Shown: positions 7,826 through 17,605, numbered from the stretch's first letter. The stretch is DNA of 59,047 bases from an uncultured Bacilli bacterium (GCA_934096015.1 CAKOLD010000004.1:1-59047), one strand, 5' to 3'. A program made the numbers and translations. Notes: generated by a model from the sequence alone, not told the origin.

Positions 7826-9250
7826 TTTAATAAATTCAATATATTTTTTATAATCATCAATTAATTCATTTACAAAAACACTTTTATTATTTTTATTAAT
7901 TAATAAATAAATAGAATTTTTAGTTCTTGTTAAAGCAACATAAAATAATCTTCGTTCTTCATCATAAGGGAATTCAACAATATTTTTTTTAATTTTTTCT
8001 AAAACTTTTACATTCTTCTTTTTGTTTGGGAATCCATCTATTTTATTTTCTAAATTTATTAATATAACTTCATCAGCTTCTAAACCTTTACTTTTATGAA
8101 CAGTCAAATAATTTATATTTGATTTAATATTATATTTTTTTATATCATAATTATTTCTACCTAAAATTAAAATATCATCACTATTAATATACTCAATTAA
8201 TTTTTGTAAATCATTTTTATTGTTTTCATAAAAAATTTTTATTGGTTTTAAATTGTTTTTAAAACTTACTAATTCTTTTTTTAATTGATTTTTATTTTTC
8301 ATAATAAAATTACTTGCTATAAAAATTAATTCTTTACTATTTCTATAAGTATTATTTATTGACATAACTTTTCCGTTTTTAAATAATTTTTTAAAATCTA
8401 AAAATAAATTTAAATCACAACCAGTAAATCGATAAATACTTTGCCAATCATCGCCAACAGCCATTATTTTTGCACTACATTGATTACTAATGTTTTTTAT
8501 TAAATTATATCGGCTTAAACTAGTATCTTGATACTCATCTATAATAATATATTTATAATTAAAATTTAATTTATTATTTTCTAAAAATAAAGAAGCAAGA
8601 TTAATCATATCATCAAAATCAACCATATTTAATGATTCCAATTCTCTTTTATAAATTAAAAAAATATCTAAAATATATTTAAAAATATTTTTTCTAAAAA
8701 ACATTTTTGAATATTTAATAACCAATTTATTAAAATCAATATTATTATTTTTAATTAAATGTATTCCAGTTAAAATAATTTTTTTCAAGTAAAGATAATT
8801 TTTATTTATAGTCAAATTATCAAAGTTATTAATTTTTAATAATTTTAAAAATGTTATTTTTCTTTTTTTGTTAAAATAAATATATGATAGAAAATATTCA
8901 TCAATAATAAAATCTAAATAATTATTGTGGATAATTGAATACTTATTAACATTGTTTAAAATTTTAAAACCCAACTTATGAAAAGTATAAACATCAATTG
9001 TATAACCAAGATTTTCTAATTTATTTTTTAAATTATTTACTGTATCATTAGTTAAACTAATACACAAAATATCACTAGGTTTATAATTTAATCTTTCTAT
9101 TAAATATCTAATTTTCCCCAATATAGTAAAAGTTTTAGCACTGCCAGCTCCTGCAATTACTAAAAGAGCATCACTATCATCTAAAACAATATTTTTTTGA
9201 TATTGATCTAATTGCATTCCATTTATGCAAAAAATATTTTCTTGTTCCAT
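7823..9250 (-). CDS. Short UvrD/PcrA-like superfamily 1 DNA helicase
   Basis: A 475-aa SF1A helicase, much shorter than UvrD/PcrA (about 720 aa), so most of the accessory 1B/2B inserts are missing. Motifs in order are Walker A variant GAGSAKT (consensus GAGSGKT), motif II IIIDEYQDTS, motif III AVGDDWQSIYRF, motif IV NTYRNSKEL, motif V VHKSKGLEADEV and motif VI RRLFYVALTRTK. The Gly-to-Ala change before the catalytic Lys is unusual and its effect cannot be judged here. The start follows GAGGAG by 6 nt, and that site forms the 3' arm of a terminator hairpin behind addA. Repair or recombination is the likely role. Confidence 0.88.
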   Translation of the reverse strand: MEQENIFCINGMQLDQYQKNIVLDDSDALLVIAGAGSAKTFTILGKIRYLIERLNYKPSDILCISLTNDTVNNLKNKLENLGYTIDVYTFHKLGFKILNNVNKYSIIHNNYLDFIIDEYFLSYIYFNKKRKITFLKLLKINNFDNLTINKNYLYLKKIILTGIHLIKNNNIDFNKLVIKYSKMFFRKNIFKYILDIFLIYKRELESLNMVDFDDMINLASLFLENNKLNFNYKYIIIDEYQDTSLSRYNLIKNISNQCSAKIMAVGDDWQSIYRFTGCDLNLFLDFKKLFKNGKVMSINNTYRNSKELIFIASNFIMKNKNQLKKELVSFKNNLKPIKIFYENNKNDLQKLIEYINSDDILILGRNNYDIKKYNIKSNINYLTVHKSKGLEADEVILINLENKIDGFPNKKKNVKVLEKIKKNIVEFPYDEERRLFYVALTRTKNSIYLLINKNNKSVFVNELIDDYKKYIEFIK

Positions 9251-9256
9251 AAAAAA

Positions 9257-9288
9257 CTCCTCTTTTGTAATTGTTACAAAAAGAGGAG
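9257..9288 (-). terminator. addBA terminator whose 3' arm is the helicase ribosome binding site
   Basis: On the minus strand a 14-15 bp hairpin (arms 9274-9288 and 9257-9270, one bulged base, 3-nt loop) is followed by TTTTTT (9256-9251), a canonical terminator after addA. The 3' arm ends in GAGGAG, which is also the only Shine-Dalgarno site of the helicase gene, and the T-tract is the 6-nt spacer to its ATG at 9250. Read-through transcripts would therefore hide this ribosome binding site. Confidence 0.8.
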
Positions 9289-9298
9289 AAAAAACTTT

Positions 9299-12200
9299 TT
9301 ATAATTTTTTTAATTTATTTTCCATTATGCTATACAAATATAAATTAACATCTTTCTTTAAAAAATTAGAAATGTATTTTTTATATCCATTAAGTTGTTT
9401 TATATAAGCCTTATCTTCAATGTTTTTTAGTTTGTAATCGACAATATCAACATAATTATCATAAACAATCATCAAATCAATAATACCTGTATACTTAATG
9501 CCCTCATCTTCGTAAAAAAATTCATACTCTTTATATATTTTTCCACTATCAATATTTTTAAATAAATTACTTTTTAAAAAGTTAAGTATATTATTTTTTA
9601 AAGGTTCACTTATTTCTAAATCATCAAAATTAGGATTTTTAAAATTAATATTTTCTAAAACACTGTGTACAAAAATACCGTATTCCATATTATTATATTC
9701 ATCATTACTAATCAATTTTGTAATTTCTTTTGAAAAATGTTTTTCTTCTACATAATTATTTTCTATAAATATATTTTTTATGTTAATAATTTTCTCATTA
9801 TCCACATTCATTATATTTTCACTGTCATTACTAAAATAATATTTTGTTAATTTTAAACTATTTAAGTTGATATCAGTAATATAATCTTTTAAATTATTTT
9901 TAACAGAACACAAAACATCATTAAAACATTTATAATTTAATCTAACATTATCATCAACAATATCATGAATATATTCATCTGTTCCTTTACTTAAATCGGT
10001 CAAAATAATCATTTTTTCTTTACTTCTTGTTAATGCCACATAAAATAATCTTAGTCTTTCACTTATATTTTCTTTAACATAATCATTTTTTGCAAGCGGT
10101 TTTATAAAAGTACTTGTTACACCTTCATTATTCAAAGAAGGTATAATTCCAAAATGATTATCATAGAAAAACAAACTATTTAATTCTCTAATATTAAATG
10201 ATTTATACATAAGTGCCATATAACAAATAGGAAATTCCAGTCCTTTAGATTTAAAAATAGTTATAATTTTAACAGCGTTCTCATTTGAACTCTTTTTGCT
10301 AATCTTTATTTCTTTTAAATTTTCTATAACCTCATCTAAATAATTGCTAACTTCTTCAATACTCATACCCATTAAAGATAAATCTTTTAATAATTTTCTT
10401 AAATAATCAATTACATTAATTTTATCTTCAATTAAATTAGTAAAAATTATTTTGTTGAAAAAATCAGTTTTATCCACAATTAATTCTAAAATTTCTTCAA
10501 TACTCTTTTGAGAAGAATCTTTAGCTATTAAAGCTGCATCTTTAAATAAAGTAGTATTGTAAAAATCATTATTCAAAAACAAAGTATAAATATCATCATC
10601 AGAATATTGGTATAAGTAACTTCTTAAAAGACTAGTCATTACATATCTAAATTCTATATCAAAATTTTTATTTTTAATTTTTAATATTAATTTAATATAA
10701 TTATTTATCAAAAGCATTTCTGTATTTTCAACGATATTATCATCTTTTAAAATACTACAAGGAATTTTATGATAATCCATAACTTTTTTGAAAGTCAAAA
10801 AACTGGTAGTCCTATCCATCAACACTACAAAATCTTTATAAGTACATGGACGGATTTCACTAGAATCTTTATCAAAAATCAAATAATTGTTATCAACTTT
10901 TTTCTTAATGTCACTAGCAATTATAAATGCTTCTATTTCTTCTTTTGTTAATCCAAACTTATTATCAAAACAATAATTATATAATTCTAACTTATTATTT
11001 TGTCGAGTATTACCATTAGTTTCATATAGTTGATTTCCAAAAATCATTCTATGACTTTCTTTATAATTTGCTCCACCAATACTATTATCCATTATCAAAT
11101 CAAAAATAGTATTTATATCATTAAGAATTTCTTTTCTCGATCTAAAGTTTTTATTTAAATCAATTTTAAAACCATCAATAAAATTACTGTAATTATCATA
11201 TTTTGTTTTAAATAAATCAGGATTAGCATTTCTGAATCTATATATAGATTGTTTAATATCTCCAACCATATAAACATTATTATTTTTAATAAGATTAATA
11301 AAATATTCTTGTAAATCATTTGTATCTTGATATTCGTCTATCATAATTTCTTTATAATGATTTTTAATTTCTAATCTAATATTTTCATTGTTTTCTAAAA
11401 TGCTAATTGCCATTAATGCAATATCATTAAATTCATAATAATTGATTTTCTTTTTATAATTTTTAATTTCTAAATCTAATAGTTCAATTATTTTTAAAAT
11501 AACATCAATATAAATTTTTGTATTTAAATAATTATTTATTAATTCTTCTTTTGTATATAATGTTAAATTTTTTATTTCCTTTAAAATTTCATTTATTTCA
11601 CTTTTAATTTTTTTAGCATCATCACTCAAATTTCTTATAGTTGGTAAAGATATATTTGCACAAACTTTTATTTGATCATAATCCATAGCATTAAAAAGTG
11701 GAAGTAATATATCCGCTAATTTTGTATAAATCTCACCATCAACATAAGTACTAAAATCATCAGTTAAATATTTTATACTTTTAATTTTATTTTTTAAAAG
11801 TAAAATATATTTATTAAAACTGTCATCAATATAAGAAACAGAGTAATATTCATTAACATAATTTGATACGTAGTTTTTCATATCTTGTTTTTGACTAAAT
11901 TTTTCATAGATAGTTAAAATACATTTTTTTAATTCAACATCATCTTTAATGCAAAAATCATTTATAAATTTTAAAAATTCATTATCTCTTTTTTTATAAA
12001 AATTTTCAAAGATATTATCTAATATTTTTTCTTTTTGAATATTGATAAAAGTTCCATCAATAATATTTACATTACTGGGAATATTTAATAAATAATGATA
12101 TTTTTTTACGATGCTTAAAGCATAAGAATCAAATGTAGTAATGTAAGCACCATCTATATAATTTAATTGTTCTATTAAATTTTCTTTTTTTAAATGATTT

Positions 12201-12403
12201 CTAATTCTATCTTTCATTTCTTGAGCAGCAGCATTTGTAAAAGTTAAAATTAATAATTCATTAATACAAACACCATTTCTAATTTTTGTAATAACTCGTT
12301 CAGTCAAAACTGCAGTTTTACCACTACCTGCACCAGCAGAGACTATAATATTAGAACCACTTTTGTTAATTGCTTCACTTTGTTCTCTTGTCCAATTTGG
12401 CAT
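9299..12403 (-). CDS. addA: ATP-dependent helicase/nuclease subunit A (AddA)
   Basis: AddA is the UvrD-like helicase and nuclease subunit of AddAB, which resects double-strand breaks for RecA. Walker A (SAGAGSGKTAVLTERV) is near residue 28. Further motifs are MIDEYQDTN, MVGDIKQSIYRFRNA, KSKGLEFPICYMA and RLRLFYVALTRSKEKM. A C-terminal PD-(D/E)XK nuclease shows GIIDLM and VDIVDYKLKN. At 1034 aa it is somewhat shorter than B. subtilis AddA (about 1230). The ATG at 12403 lies 6 nt after GAGGTG; an in-frame GTG at 12412 is part of that site. The addB stop (12414-12416) overlaps the site, so the two genes are translationally coupled. Confidence 0.96.
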   Translation of the reverse strand: MPNWTREQSEAINKSGSNIIVSAGAGSGKTAVLTERVITKIRNGVCINELLILTFTNAAAQEMKDRIRNHLKKENLIEQLNYIDGAYITTFDSYALSIVKKYHYLLNIPSNVNIIDGTFINIQKEKILDNIFENFYKKRDNEFLKFINDFCIKDDVELKKCILTIYEKFSQKQDMKNYVSNYVNEYYSVSYIDDSFNKYILLLKNKIKSIKYLTDDFSTYVDGEIYTKLADILLPLFNAMDYDQIKVCANISLPTIRNLSDDAKKIKSEINEILKEIKNLTLYTKEELINNYLNTKIYIDVILKIIELLDLEIKNYKKKINYYEFNDIALMAISILENNENIRLEIKNHYKEIMIDEYQDTNDLQEYFINLIKNNNVYMVGDIKQSIYRFRNANPDLFKTKYDNYSNFIDGFKIDLNKNFRSRKEILNDINTIFDLIMDNSIGGANYKESHRMIFGNQLYETNGNTRQNNKLELYNYCFDNKFGLTKEEIEAFIIASDIKKKVDNNYLIFDKDSSEIRPCTYKDFVVLMDRTTSFLTFKKVMDYHKIPCSILKDDNIVENTEMLLINNYIKLILKIKNKNFDIEFRYVMTSLLRSYLYQYSDDDIYTLFLNNDFYNTTLFKDAALIAKDSSQKSIEEILELIVDKTDFFNKIIFTNLIEDKINVIDYLRKLLKDLSLMGMSIEEVSNYLDEVIENLKEIKISKKSSNENAVKIITIFKSKGLEFPICYMALMYKSFNIRELNSLFFYDNHFGIIPSLNNEGVTSTFIKPLAKNDYVKENISERLRLFYVALTRSKEKMIILTDLSKGTDEYIHDIVDDNVRLNYKCFNDVLCSVKNNLKDYITDINLNSLKLTKYYFSNDSENIMNVDNEKIINIKNIFIENNYVEEKHFSKEITKLISNDEYNNMEYGIFVHSVLENINFKNPNFDDLEISEPLKNNILNFLKSNLFKNIDSGKIYKEYEFFYEDEGIKYTGIIDLMIVYDNYVDIVDYKLKNIEDKAYIKQLNGYKKYISNFLKKDVNLYLYSIMENKLKKL

Positions 12404-12413
12404 AAAATTCACC

Positions 12414-14723
12414 TCAATCTAAAAATGATAAATCTTTAATTTCTTCTAAATAAACTTTATCTTTTTCTGACATAAAACATATGTCTTTAAATTTACAAAA
12501 ATCACAACCGTTATTTTTACCAACTACTTTAGGATTAATATCAAAATTAGCTTTTTCAATATTATCTAAAGCCTCTTTAATTTTTTGCTCTGTTAAACTT
12601 ATTAAGTTATTTATTTGAGCTTCAGAAATAACATTCGATTTAGAATAAAAACCATTTTTTCCTAACTTTAACCCTTTAATAATTTCACTATTTTCATAAG
12701 TATCATCAAATTCACTTATTAAAGATTCATTTCCTAAACTATAACCTTGCAATTTCAAATTATTTTTCTTAATTTCTTTTTCAGTTTTTCCATTTTCTTT
12801 TCTAATTTTTGGATTAATAATATGTTGCAAATAAAAACCAACTATTTGTCCATCATTATTATAATTATGTACAAGATATAAATAAACTGGTAATTGCATA
12901 CTAAGACCATAAGGAACTAAACACAAATTTACATCAATAGATCCGGTTTTATAATCAATAATTACATATTTGTTCTTGTTATATAAAATTTTATCTACAA
13001 AGCCTTTAAACTTATTATTATCAAATTCCACAACAATTTCTTTTTCGTACAAAGCCTCTTTATAAATGCTATGGGTATATTGTTGTTCTATAATTTTAAC
13101 AATATCACTTATTTCTGTTTTCAATTCCTCAATAAAATATTTTTCTTTTTCGCTTAAATCTCTATAATTATTTTTTAAGTATCCTTCATATAATTCTAAA
13201 ATATCCTTTTTTGTTTCAAAATAATTTTGCAAACAATAATGAAATAAATTACCAATATATTGACTAAAGTTTTCATTATAAATATCTATTTTTAATACAT
13301 TAGCTAAATAATATCTAAAAGCACATTTATAATAATTATTCATACTACTATAACTTAAAGTAATATCCTTTTTAAAATTAGACAATCCTTTAAATTTATT
13401 ATCATATGTGTTATAAAATTCATTATTATAATTAAATAACAGTTTATGTAAATCACAAGAAATATTTCCATACTTATAATAATCATCTAATAATTTTGCT
13501 AAATCAATTTTATTTACTAAATCACTATATTCTGTAATACAAGTATCTTCTTTTTTAGTTTCCAAACTAAGTTCGTCAATCAAAATACTTGGATAAAAAT
13601 TCTCTTGTAAATATGCTAACTTATAACTAATTGTTAAATTAGGAATAGTTTTTAGATAATAAATACTATTTTCCTTTTCTCTAATATTTTTATCATCACT
13701 AGTATCCATAAAAGAAAATTTAATATTATCAGTAACATATTCTTCGTCTTTATAAATTAAAGGAATACTTTTTAAATTAAATCCAATTAAAAATACGTAT
13801 TCATCACTAGAAAATAAACTGCTAATATCTTTTCTATTAACAGCATTTTTATAAATAGTTTCTTTTAGTTTTGCTCTTTTAAATTCAGATATTAATAAAT
13901 CTTTATATAAAGTGTAATCATTTATAAAAGAAAATTTATTTAATATACTAACAATCATATTTAGAATGTCTTCATTATTATATTTATTTTTTATATATTG
14001 AATAGTAATTTGAATATCAGAATTTAAATTATTTAAAAAATCATAACCAACTTCTGTTTCATAAATAGATGTATGTTTTTTTCTATTATAAGGAATTTTA
14101 TATAATTTAAAAATTCTATTAATTAAGTAATCATAATCATCATTAACATTAGCGATAAATATTTTATTTATATTCATACCATCATTTAATAAATCCAATA
14201 TTTTATTAGCAACAAAATTTATTTCTTCGTTAGCAGTATTAAATTCATAGACATTTGTAACCTCATAAAATTTAGAATTTTTTATTAGTTCATAATTTAT
14301 ATTGTTAATTTGTAATAAAAATTTAGTAAATTTATCTAATAGATTATAGCCGACAAAAAATATTTTTTTATTAATAATATTATTTTTTAACAACAAATTA
14401 TATTTTAATAACTTATTTTCTAAACAATAATTTCTTATATTTTCTAAATATTTTATACGTTCATCTTTACTTTCTTCAAATCCAATATATTTAATATTAT
14501 CTAAAAACATTTTTGCATTTTCATAAGATAAATTAAACTCATTCATAACTTTTACAATAGTTTTATTATCATATGAAAAAGTTAACGCTTCGACTAATTC
14601 CTTAATATTTAAATATTTGATGTTATATATTTTATTATTTTGAGATATTATTTCAATTATTTTTAGTTTAACATCTTGTTCACAAATTATTACAATATCA
14701 TCGTTTAAAAAATCAAATGTCAT
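12414..14723 (-). CDS. addB: AddB-like nuclease subunit with Fe-S cluster motif
   Basis: AddB partners AddA in break resection. The C-terminal RecB-type nuclease shows GFVDKILYNKNKYVIIDYKTG-like residues (key motif VIIDYKTG), preceded by SYSSMNNYYKCAFRYYL. The four expected [4Fe-4S] cysteines are that YYKC cysteine and the three in CDFCKFKDIC near the end. The N-terminal helicase-like part is degenerate and shortened: 769 aa against about 1160 in B. subtilis. The start at 14723 follows GGTGAT; an in-frame GTG at 14735 lies within that site. The identification rests on the Fe-S nuclease signature and the position before addA. Confidence 0.9.
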   Translation of the reverse strand: MTFDFLNDDIVIICEQDVKLKIIEIISQNNKIYNIKYLNIKELVEALTFSYDNKTIVKVMNEFNLSYENAKMFLDNIKYIGFEESKDERIKYLENIRNYCLENKLLKYNLLLKNNIINKKIFFVGYNLLDKFTKFLLQINNINYELIKNSKFYEVTNVYEFNTANEEINFVANKILDLLNDGMNINKIFIANVNDDYDYLINRIFKLYKIPYNRKKHTSIYETEVGYDFLNNLNSDIQITIQYIKNKYNNEDILNMIVSILNKFSFINDYTLYKDLLISEFKRAKLKETIYKNAVNRKDISSLFSSDEYVFLIGFNLKSIPLIYKDEEYVTDNIKFSFMDTSDDKNIREKENSIYYLKTIPNLTISYKLAYLQENFYPSILIDELSLETKKEDTCITEYSDLVNKIDLAKLLDDYYKYGNISCDLHKLLFNYNNEFYNTYDNKFKGLSNFKKDITLSYSSMNNYYKCAFRYYLANVLKIDIYNENFSQYIGNLFHYCLQNYFETKKDILELYEGYLKNNYRDLSEKEKYFIEELKTEISDIVKIIEQQYTHSIYKEALYEKEIVVEFDNNKFKGFVDKILYNKNKYVIIDYKTGSIDVNLCLVPYGLSMQLPVYLYLVHNYNNDGQIVGFYLQHIINPKIRKENGKTEKEIKKNNLKLQGYSLGNESLISEFDDTYENSEIIKGLKLGKNGFYSKSNVISEAQINNLISLTEQKIKEALDNIEKANFDINPKVVGKNNGCDFCKFKDICFMSEKDKVYLEEIKDLSFLD

Positions 14724-14750
14724 TATAATCACCAATAATATTATAACATA

Positions 14751-14783
14751 ATAAAAGGTACTTTCTTTAAGTATCCTTTAATT
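14751..14783. repeat. Inverted repeat upstream of addB
   Basis: ATAAAAGGTACTT pairs with AAGTATCCTTTTAT across a 5-nt loop with one bulged base. No good T-tract follows on the minus strand, although TATAAT (14745-14740) lies just downstream toward addB. It may be a terminator remnant or an operator. Confidence 0.5.
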
Positions 14784-14865
14784 ATTTCACAACTTCTGTA
14801 CTATACCAATAATATGTTCCATCTTGATGTTGTTTGAATGTGCGTTCATATTTTTCTAAAATAAA
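14782..14865 (-). pseudogene. Possible start-less coding remnant
   Basis: A minus-strand frame ends with TAA at 14784-14782 and reads KYERTFKQHQDGTYYWYSTE before it. The composition is protein-like, but there is no ATG, GTG or TTG start in frame before the upstream stop. It lies between two hairpins in a 185-nt gap. It may be the 3' end of a lost gene; the family is not recognised. Confidence 0.25.
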
Positions 14866-14897
14866 AAAACTATTTAAACAATAAATTAAATAGTTTT
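14866..14897 (-). terminator. Terminator of the murE-carboxypeptidase operon
   Basis: On the minus strand AAAACTATTTAA pairs with TTAAATAGTTTT (arms 14886-14897 and 14866-14877), followed by a T-rich stretch. It lies 11 nt behind the carboxypeptidase stop. Confidence 0.8.
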
Positions 14898-14908
14898 AAT
14901 TAAAAATT

Positions 14909-15793
14909 TTATTCACTTGGATATTCACTTGTAATTCCAAAATATTCTTCTAATGTAATAGGATTTCCATTATTATATAATTTAGCAGCTAAATCTTTTC
15001 CTAAATATCTTAAATGCCATGGTTCATATTTGTAACCAGTAATATCTTCTTTTTCTTTAGGATATCTAATTACAAATCCATACTTATAACAAACTTCAGC
15101 AATCCATTTACCTTCGGCAGTATAGGCAAAGTCGTCAGTAACCGTATTAAGATCAAATGCTAATCCAGTTTGATGTTCACTATTGCCTGGTCTAGCAGAA
15201 TATCTATCAGCAGCAGCTTTTCCATCTTTATTTACATAAGAATTATAAAGACCATCTTGAGCAGCATAGGATCTATATCCACTTGCAATATAAATATTTA
15301 ATCCTAAGGCACTAGCGTCAGCTTTCATTTCTTTATAAGCAGTATATACTTCATTTTTTAAACATGTTTGACAATACTTTTGGTTTCCAGGATCACTGTA
15401 AGTATCAGTAGGAATGTAGTCTTTAGGAAGAGAATAAGTTTTATTCACAACTAAGACACCATCAATATATGTGATACCATCTATTTCTTCTATCTTAAAA
15501 CCATTTTTAGTTCTTTTAACATTATCAGTTGTTGTAGTTTGCTCTGAAGTAGTAACAATTTTATCTTGAGTAGTTTTAACATTACTATTTACAGGAGTCT
15601 CCTTTTTTTCCTCTTTACAAATTTTACTACTATTTAACAAAATAATTCCTAGAAATAATACTAAGTCAAGTAAAACAGCCACCAAAAAATATCCTAATTT
15701 TTTTATCTTCATACTTTTTGCTATACCAATCACCAAAATTAATATCATGATAGCATAAATTACATACTTAATAACATCTAAATAATTGCACAT
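14909..15793 (-). CDS. D,D-/L,D-carboxypeptidase, peptidase M15B (VanY/LdcB family)
   Basis: M15B enzymes are zinc carboxypeptidases that trim the terminal D-Ala of peptidoglycan stem peptides outside the cell. Two N-terminal membrane helices (residues about 8-26 and 32-54) anchor the protein. A Thr/Lys-rich linker follows, then the catalytic domain: ASGYRSYAAQ, zinc motif SEHQTGLAFD, and EPWHLRYLG with the last zinc His and the catalytic Glu. It is 294 aa with GAGGTG before the start. It sits 17 nt behind murE in a peptidoglycan operon. The family is clear; the exact bond cut is inferred. Confidence 0.92.
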   Translation of the reverse strand: MCNYLDVIKYVIYAIMILILVIGIAKSMKIKKLGYFLVAVLLDLVLFLGIILLNSSKICKEEKKETPVNSNVKTTQDKIVTTSEQTTTTDNVKRTKNGFKIEEIDGITYIDGVLVVNKTYSLPKDYIPTDTYSDPGNQKYCQTCLKNEVYTAYKEMKADASALGLNIYIASGYRSYAAQDGLYNSYVNKDGKAAADRYSARPGNSEHQTGLAFDLNTVTDDFAYTAEGKWIAEVCYKYGFVIRYPKEKEDITGYKYEPWHLRYLGKDLAAKLYNNGNPITLEEYFGITSEYPSE

Positions 15794-15810
15794 AATCTCA
15801 CCTCATTTTG

Positions 15811-17289
15811 TTATTTTCTAATAAGTGTTTTTTTATCTTGCAATTCATTAACGATTTCTTGAATTAATTCACGTTCATCCATGTGGTGTCTAACTCCTCG
15901 AATTTCTTGATAATCCTCATGACCTTTTCCACATAGAAGAATAATGTCACCTTCCATAGCATTTTCAATTGCATATCTAATTGCATCTTTTCTGTTAGGA
16001 ACTACAACATATTCGCCGTCAGTTTTATTAATTCCAGTTTTTATATCATTAATAATATCCATAACATCTTCAAATCTGCTATTATCCTCAGTAATAATAG
16101 TCAAATCACTATATTTACCAGAAATCTCTCCCATTTCATATCTTCTTAATTTACTTCTATTTCCTCCACAACCAAATAGAGTAACAATCCGTTTTGGATT
16201 GTATTCTTTAATAGTGGTAAGTAAACTTTCTAGACTCATCGCTTCATGAGCATAATCAATAAGTAGTGTAAATTTATCAGAAATATTGACCGGCTCAACA
16301 CGGCCTTTAACACTAAAATTTTCCAATGTTTCTTTAATGTTTTTTTCAGGAATTTTCATTTCACTTGCCACACTTATAGCACATAACGAATTATAAACAG
16401 AAAATTTACCAGGAGTATACACTGTGTAATTTTCATCGTCATTAACAATAAAATGCATACCAATTTTTCCGTTTTCATGTAAAAAATTATATTCAGTAAC
16501 TTTATAATTAGCGTCAGTTTCAATCCCAAAAGTTTTAATTTTACACTTAGCATTTTTAACCATGTATTGATAATCTTGAGAATCTTTATTTAATATTCCT
16601 ACAGTACATTGACTAAACAATTTGCTTTTGCTATTTCTATAATCCTCATAAGTAGGATGTTCGTTTTCACCAATATGATCTTCACTCAAATTTGTAAATA
16701 TTCCATAATCAAAATTTAGACCTTTAACACGATTATATTTTAAAGCTTGACTACTAACTTCCATTACAACAGCTTTACATCCAGAATCAACCATTTTTCT
16801 CATATATTTTTGAATATCAATACTTTCAGGAGTAGTGTTCATAGTTTTATAATGTTCATCACCAACAAAAACTCCCAATGTTCCAATTAATCCACACTTT
16901 TCTCCAGTAGATTCAATTATATTCTTTATTAATTGAGCGGTTGTCGTCTTTCCTTTTGTGCCAGTAATCCCTATAGTAATTAATTCATTAGCAGGTTGAT
17001 GATAAAAATTAGCTGACATAGTAGCAAGATTTGCACGAGTATTATCAACCTTAATTATATTTGCCTCATCAATTCCTTCTAAATCAATATTTTTTTCTAC
17101 AATAAAATTTCTACATCCATTTTCATAAGCAGACTTAATAAAATCATGAGCATCAAAATTGACCCCACTAAGTGCAATAAATACACTATCTTTATTTGCT
17201 TTTCTTGAATCAATAGTAATATCACTTACATGCTCTTCTGTATTTCCTTTAATTACTTCATAATTAATACTTTCTAAAATTTCTTTCAT
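15811..17289 (-). CDS. murE: UDP-N-acetylmuramyl-tripeptide synthetase (MurE)
   Basis: MurE adds the third amino acid to UDP-MurNAc-L-Ala-D-Glu in the cytoplasm. The ATP site GITGTKGKTTTAQL is near residue 108, TTPES and EVSSQALKYNRV follow, and the C-terminal domain has LFGCGGNRSKLRR. At the position of the DNPR specificity loop the sequence reads DNSR. The Asn and Arg that contact meso-diaminopimelate are kept but Pro is Ser, so Dap is likelier than Lys without being certain. AGGTGATT precedes the ATG. It lies 4 nt behind a small membrane protein gene and 17 nt before a carboxypeptidase gene. At 492 aa the length is normal. Confidence 0.94.
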   Translation of the reverse strand: MKEILESINYEVIKGNTEEHVSDITIDSRKANKDSVFIALSGVNFDAHDFIKSAYENGCRNFIVEKNIDLEGIDEANIIKVDNTRANLATMSANFYHQPANELITIGITGTKGKTTTAQLIKNIIESTGEKCGLIGTLGVFVGDEHYKTMNTTPESIDIQKYMRKMVDSGCKAVVMEVSSQALKYNRVKGLNFDYGIFTNLSEDHIGENEHPTYEDYRNSKSKLFSQCTVGILNKDSQDYQYMVKNAKCKIKTFGIETDANYKVTEYNFLHENGKIGMHFIVNDDENYTVYTPGKFSVYNSLCAISVASEMKIPEKNIKETLENFSVKGRVEPVNISDKFTLLIDYAHEAMSLESLLTTIKEYNPKRIVTLFGCGGNRSKLRRYEMGEISGKYSDLTIITEDNSRFEDVMDIINDIKTGINKTDGEYVVVPNRKDAIRYAIENAMEGDIILLCGKGHEDYQEIRGVRHHMDERELIQEIVNELQDKKTLIRK

Positions 17290-17293
17290 AAAA

Positions 17294-17605
17294 TCACCTA
17301 ATTTCTTTATATGTAATTATAAATCCCATTATTAAAGTAAATAATGAGAATACCATTATAAATATAATAATCATATCACTTAAATATTCTCTATCTACAT
17401 ATCTATTAAAAAGTAATGTGCCGAATAAAGACAATATTCCAATAATAATTAAAATTATACCTAATGTAATTCCTTTAGTATTCTTAGTCTTTTTTTTCTT
17501 TTTAAATTGACTTTTTTTTAATAATTCTTTTAAACTCGTTAAATCCAATTCTTGAGGCTGTACTTTTAAAGTAATATTCTCTCTTTTTTTATTACTATTA
17601 GTCAT
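17294..17605 (-). CDS. Small two-helix membrane protein of unknown function
   Basis: The 103-aa protein has a basic, charged N-terminal half (KKKKKTKNTK near residue 45) and two hydrophobic helices (about 50-70 and 80-98). I do not recognise a family. AGGAGG ends 6 nt before the ATG at 17605, so this start is preferred to the ATG at 17623. It is the first gene of the operon with murE and the carboxypeptidase, so a wall-related or membrane-tethering role is possible. Confidence 0.75.
   Translation of the reverse strand: MTNSNKKRENITLKVQPQELDLTSLKELLKKSQFKKKKKTKNTKGITLGIILIIIGILSLFGTLLFNRYVDREYLSDMIIIFIMVFSLFTLIMGFIITYKEIR

Noticed and set aside
9225..9407. 60-codon plus-strand ORF over the addA-helicase junction
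   Set aside because: It runs antisense through the terminator hairpin and two conserved genes and has no ribosome binding site.
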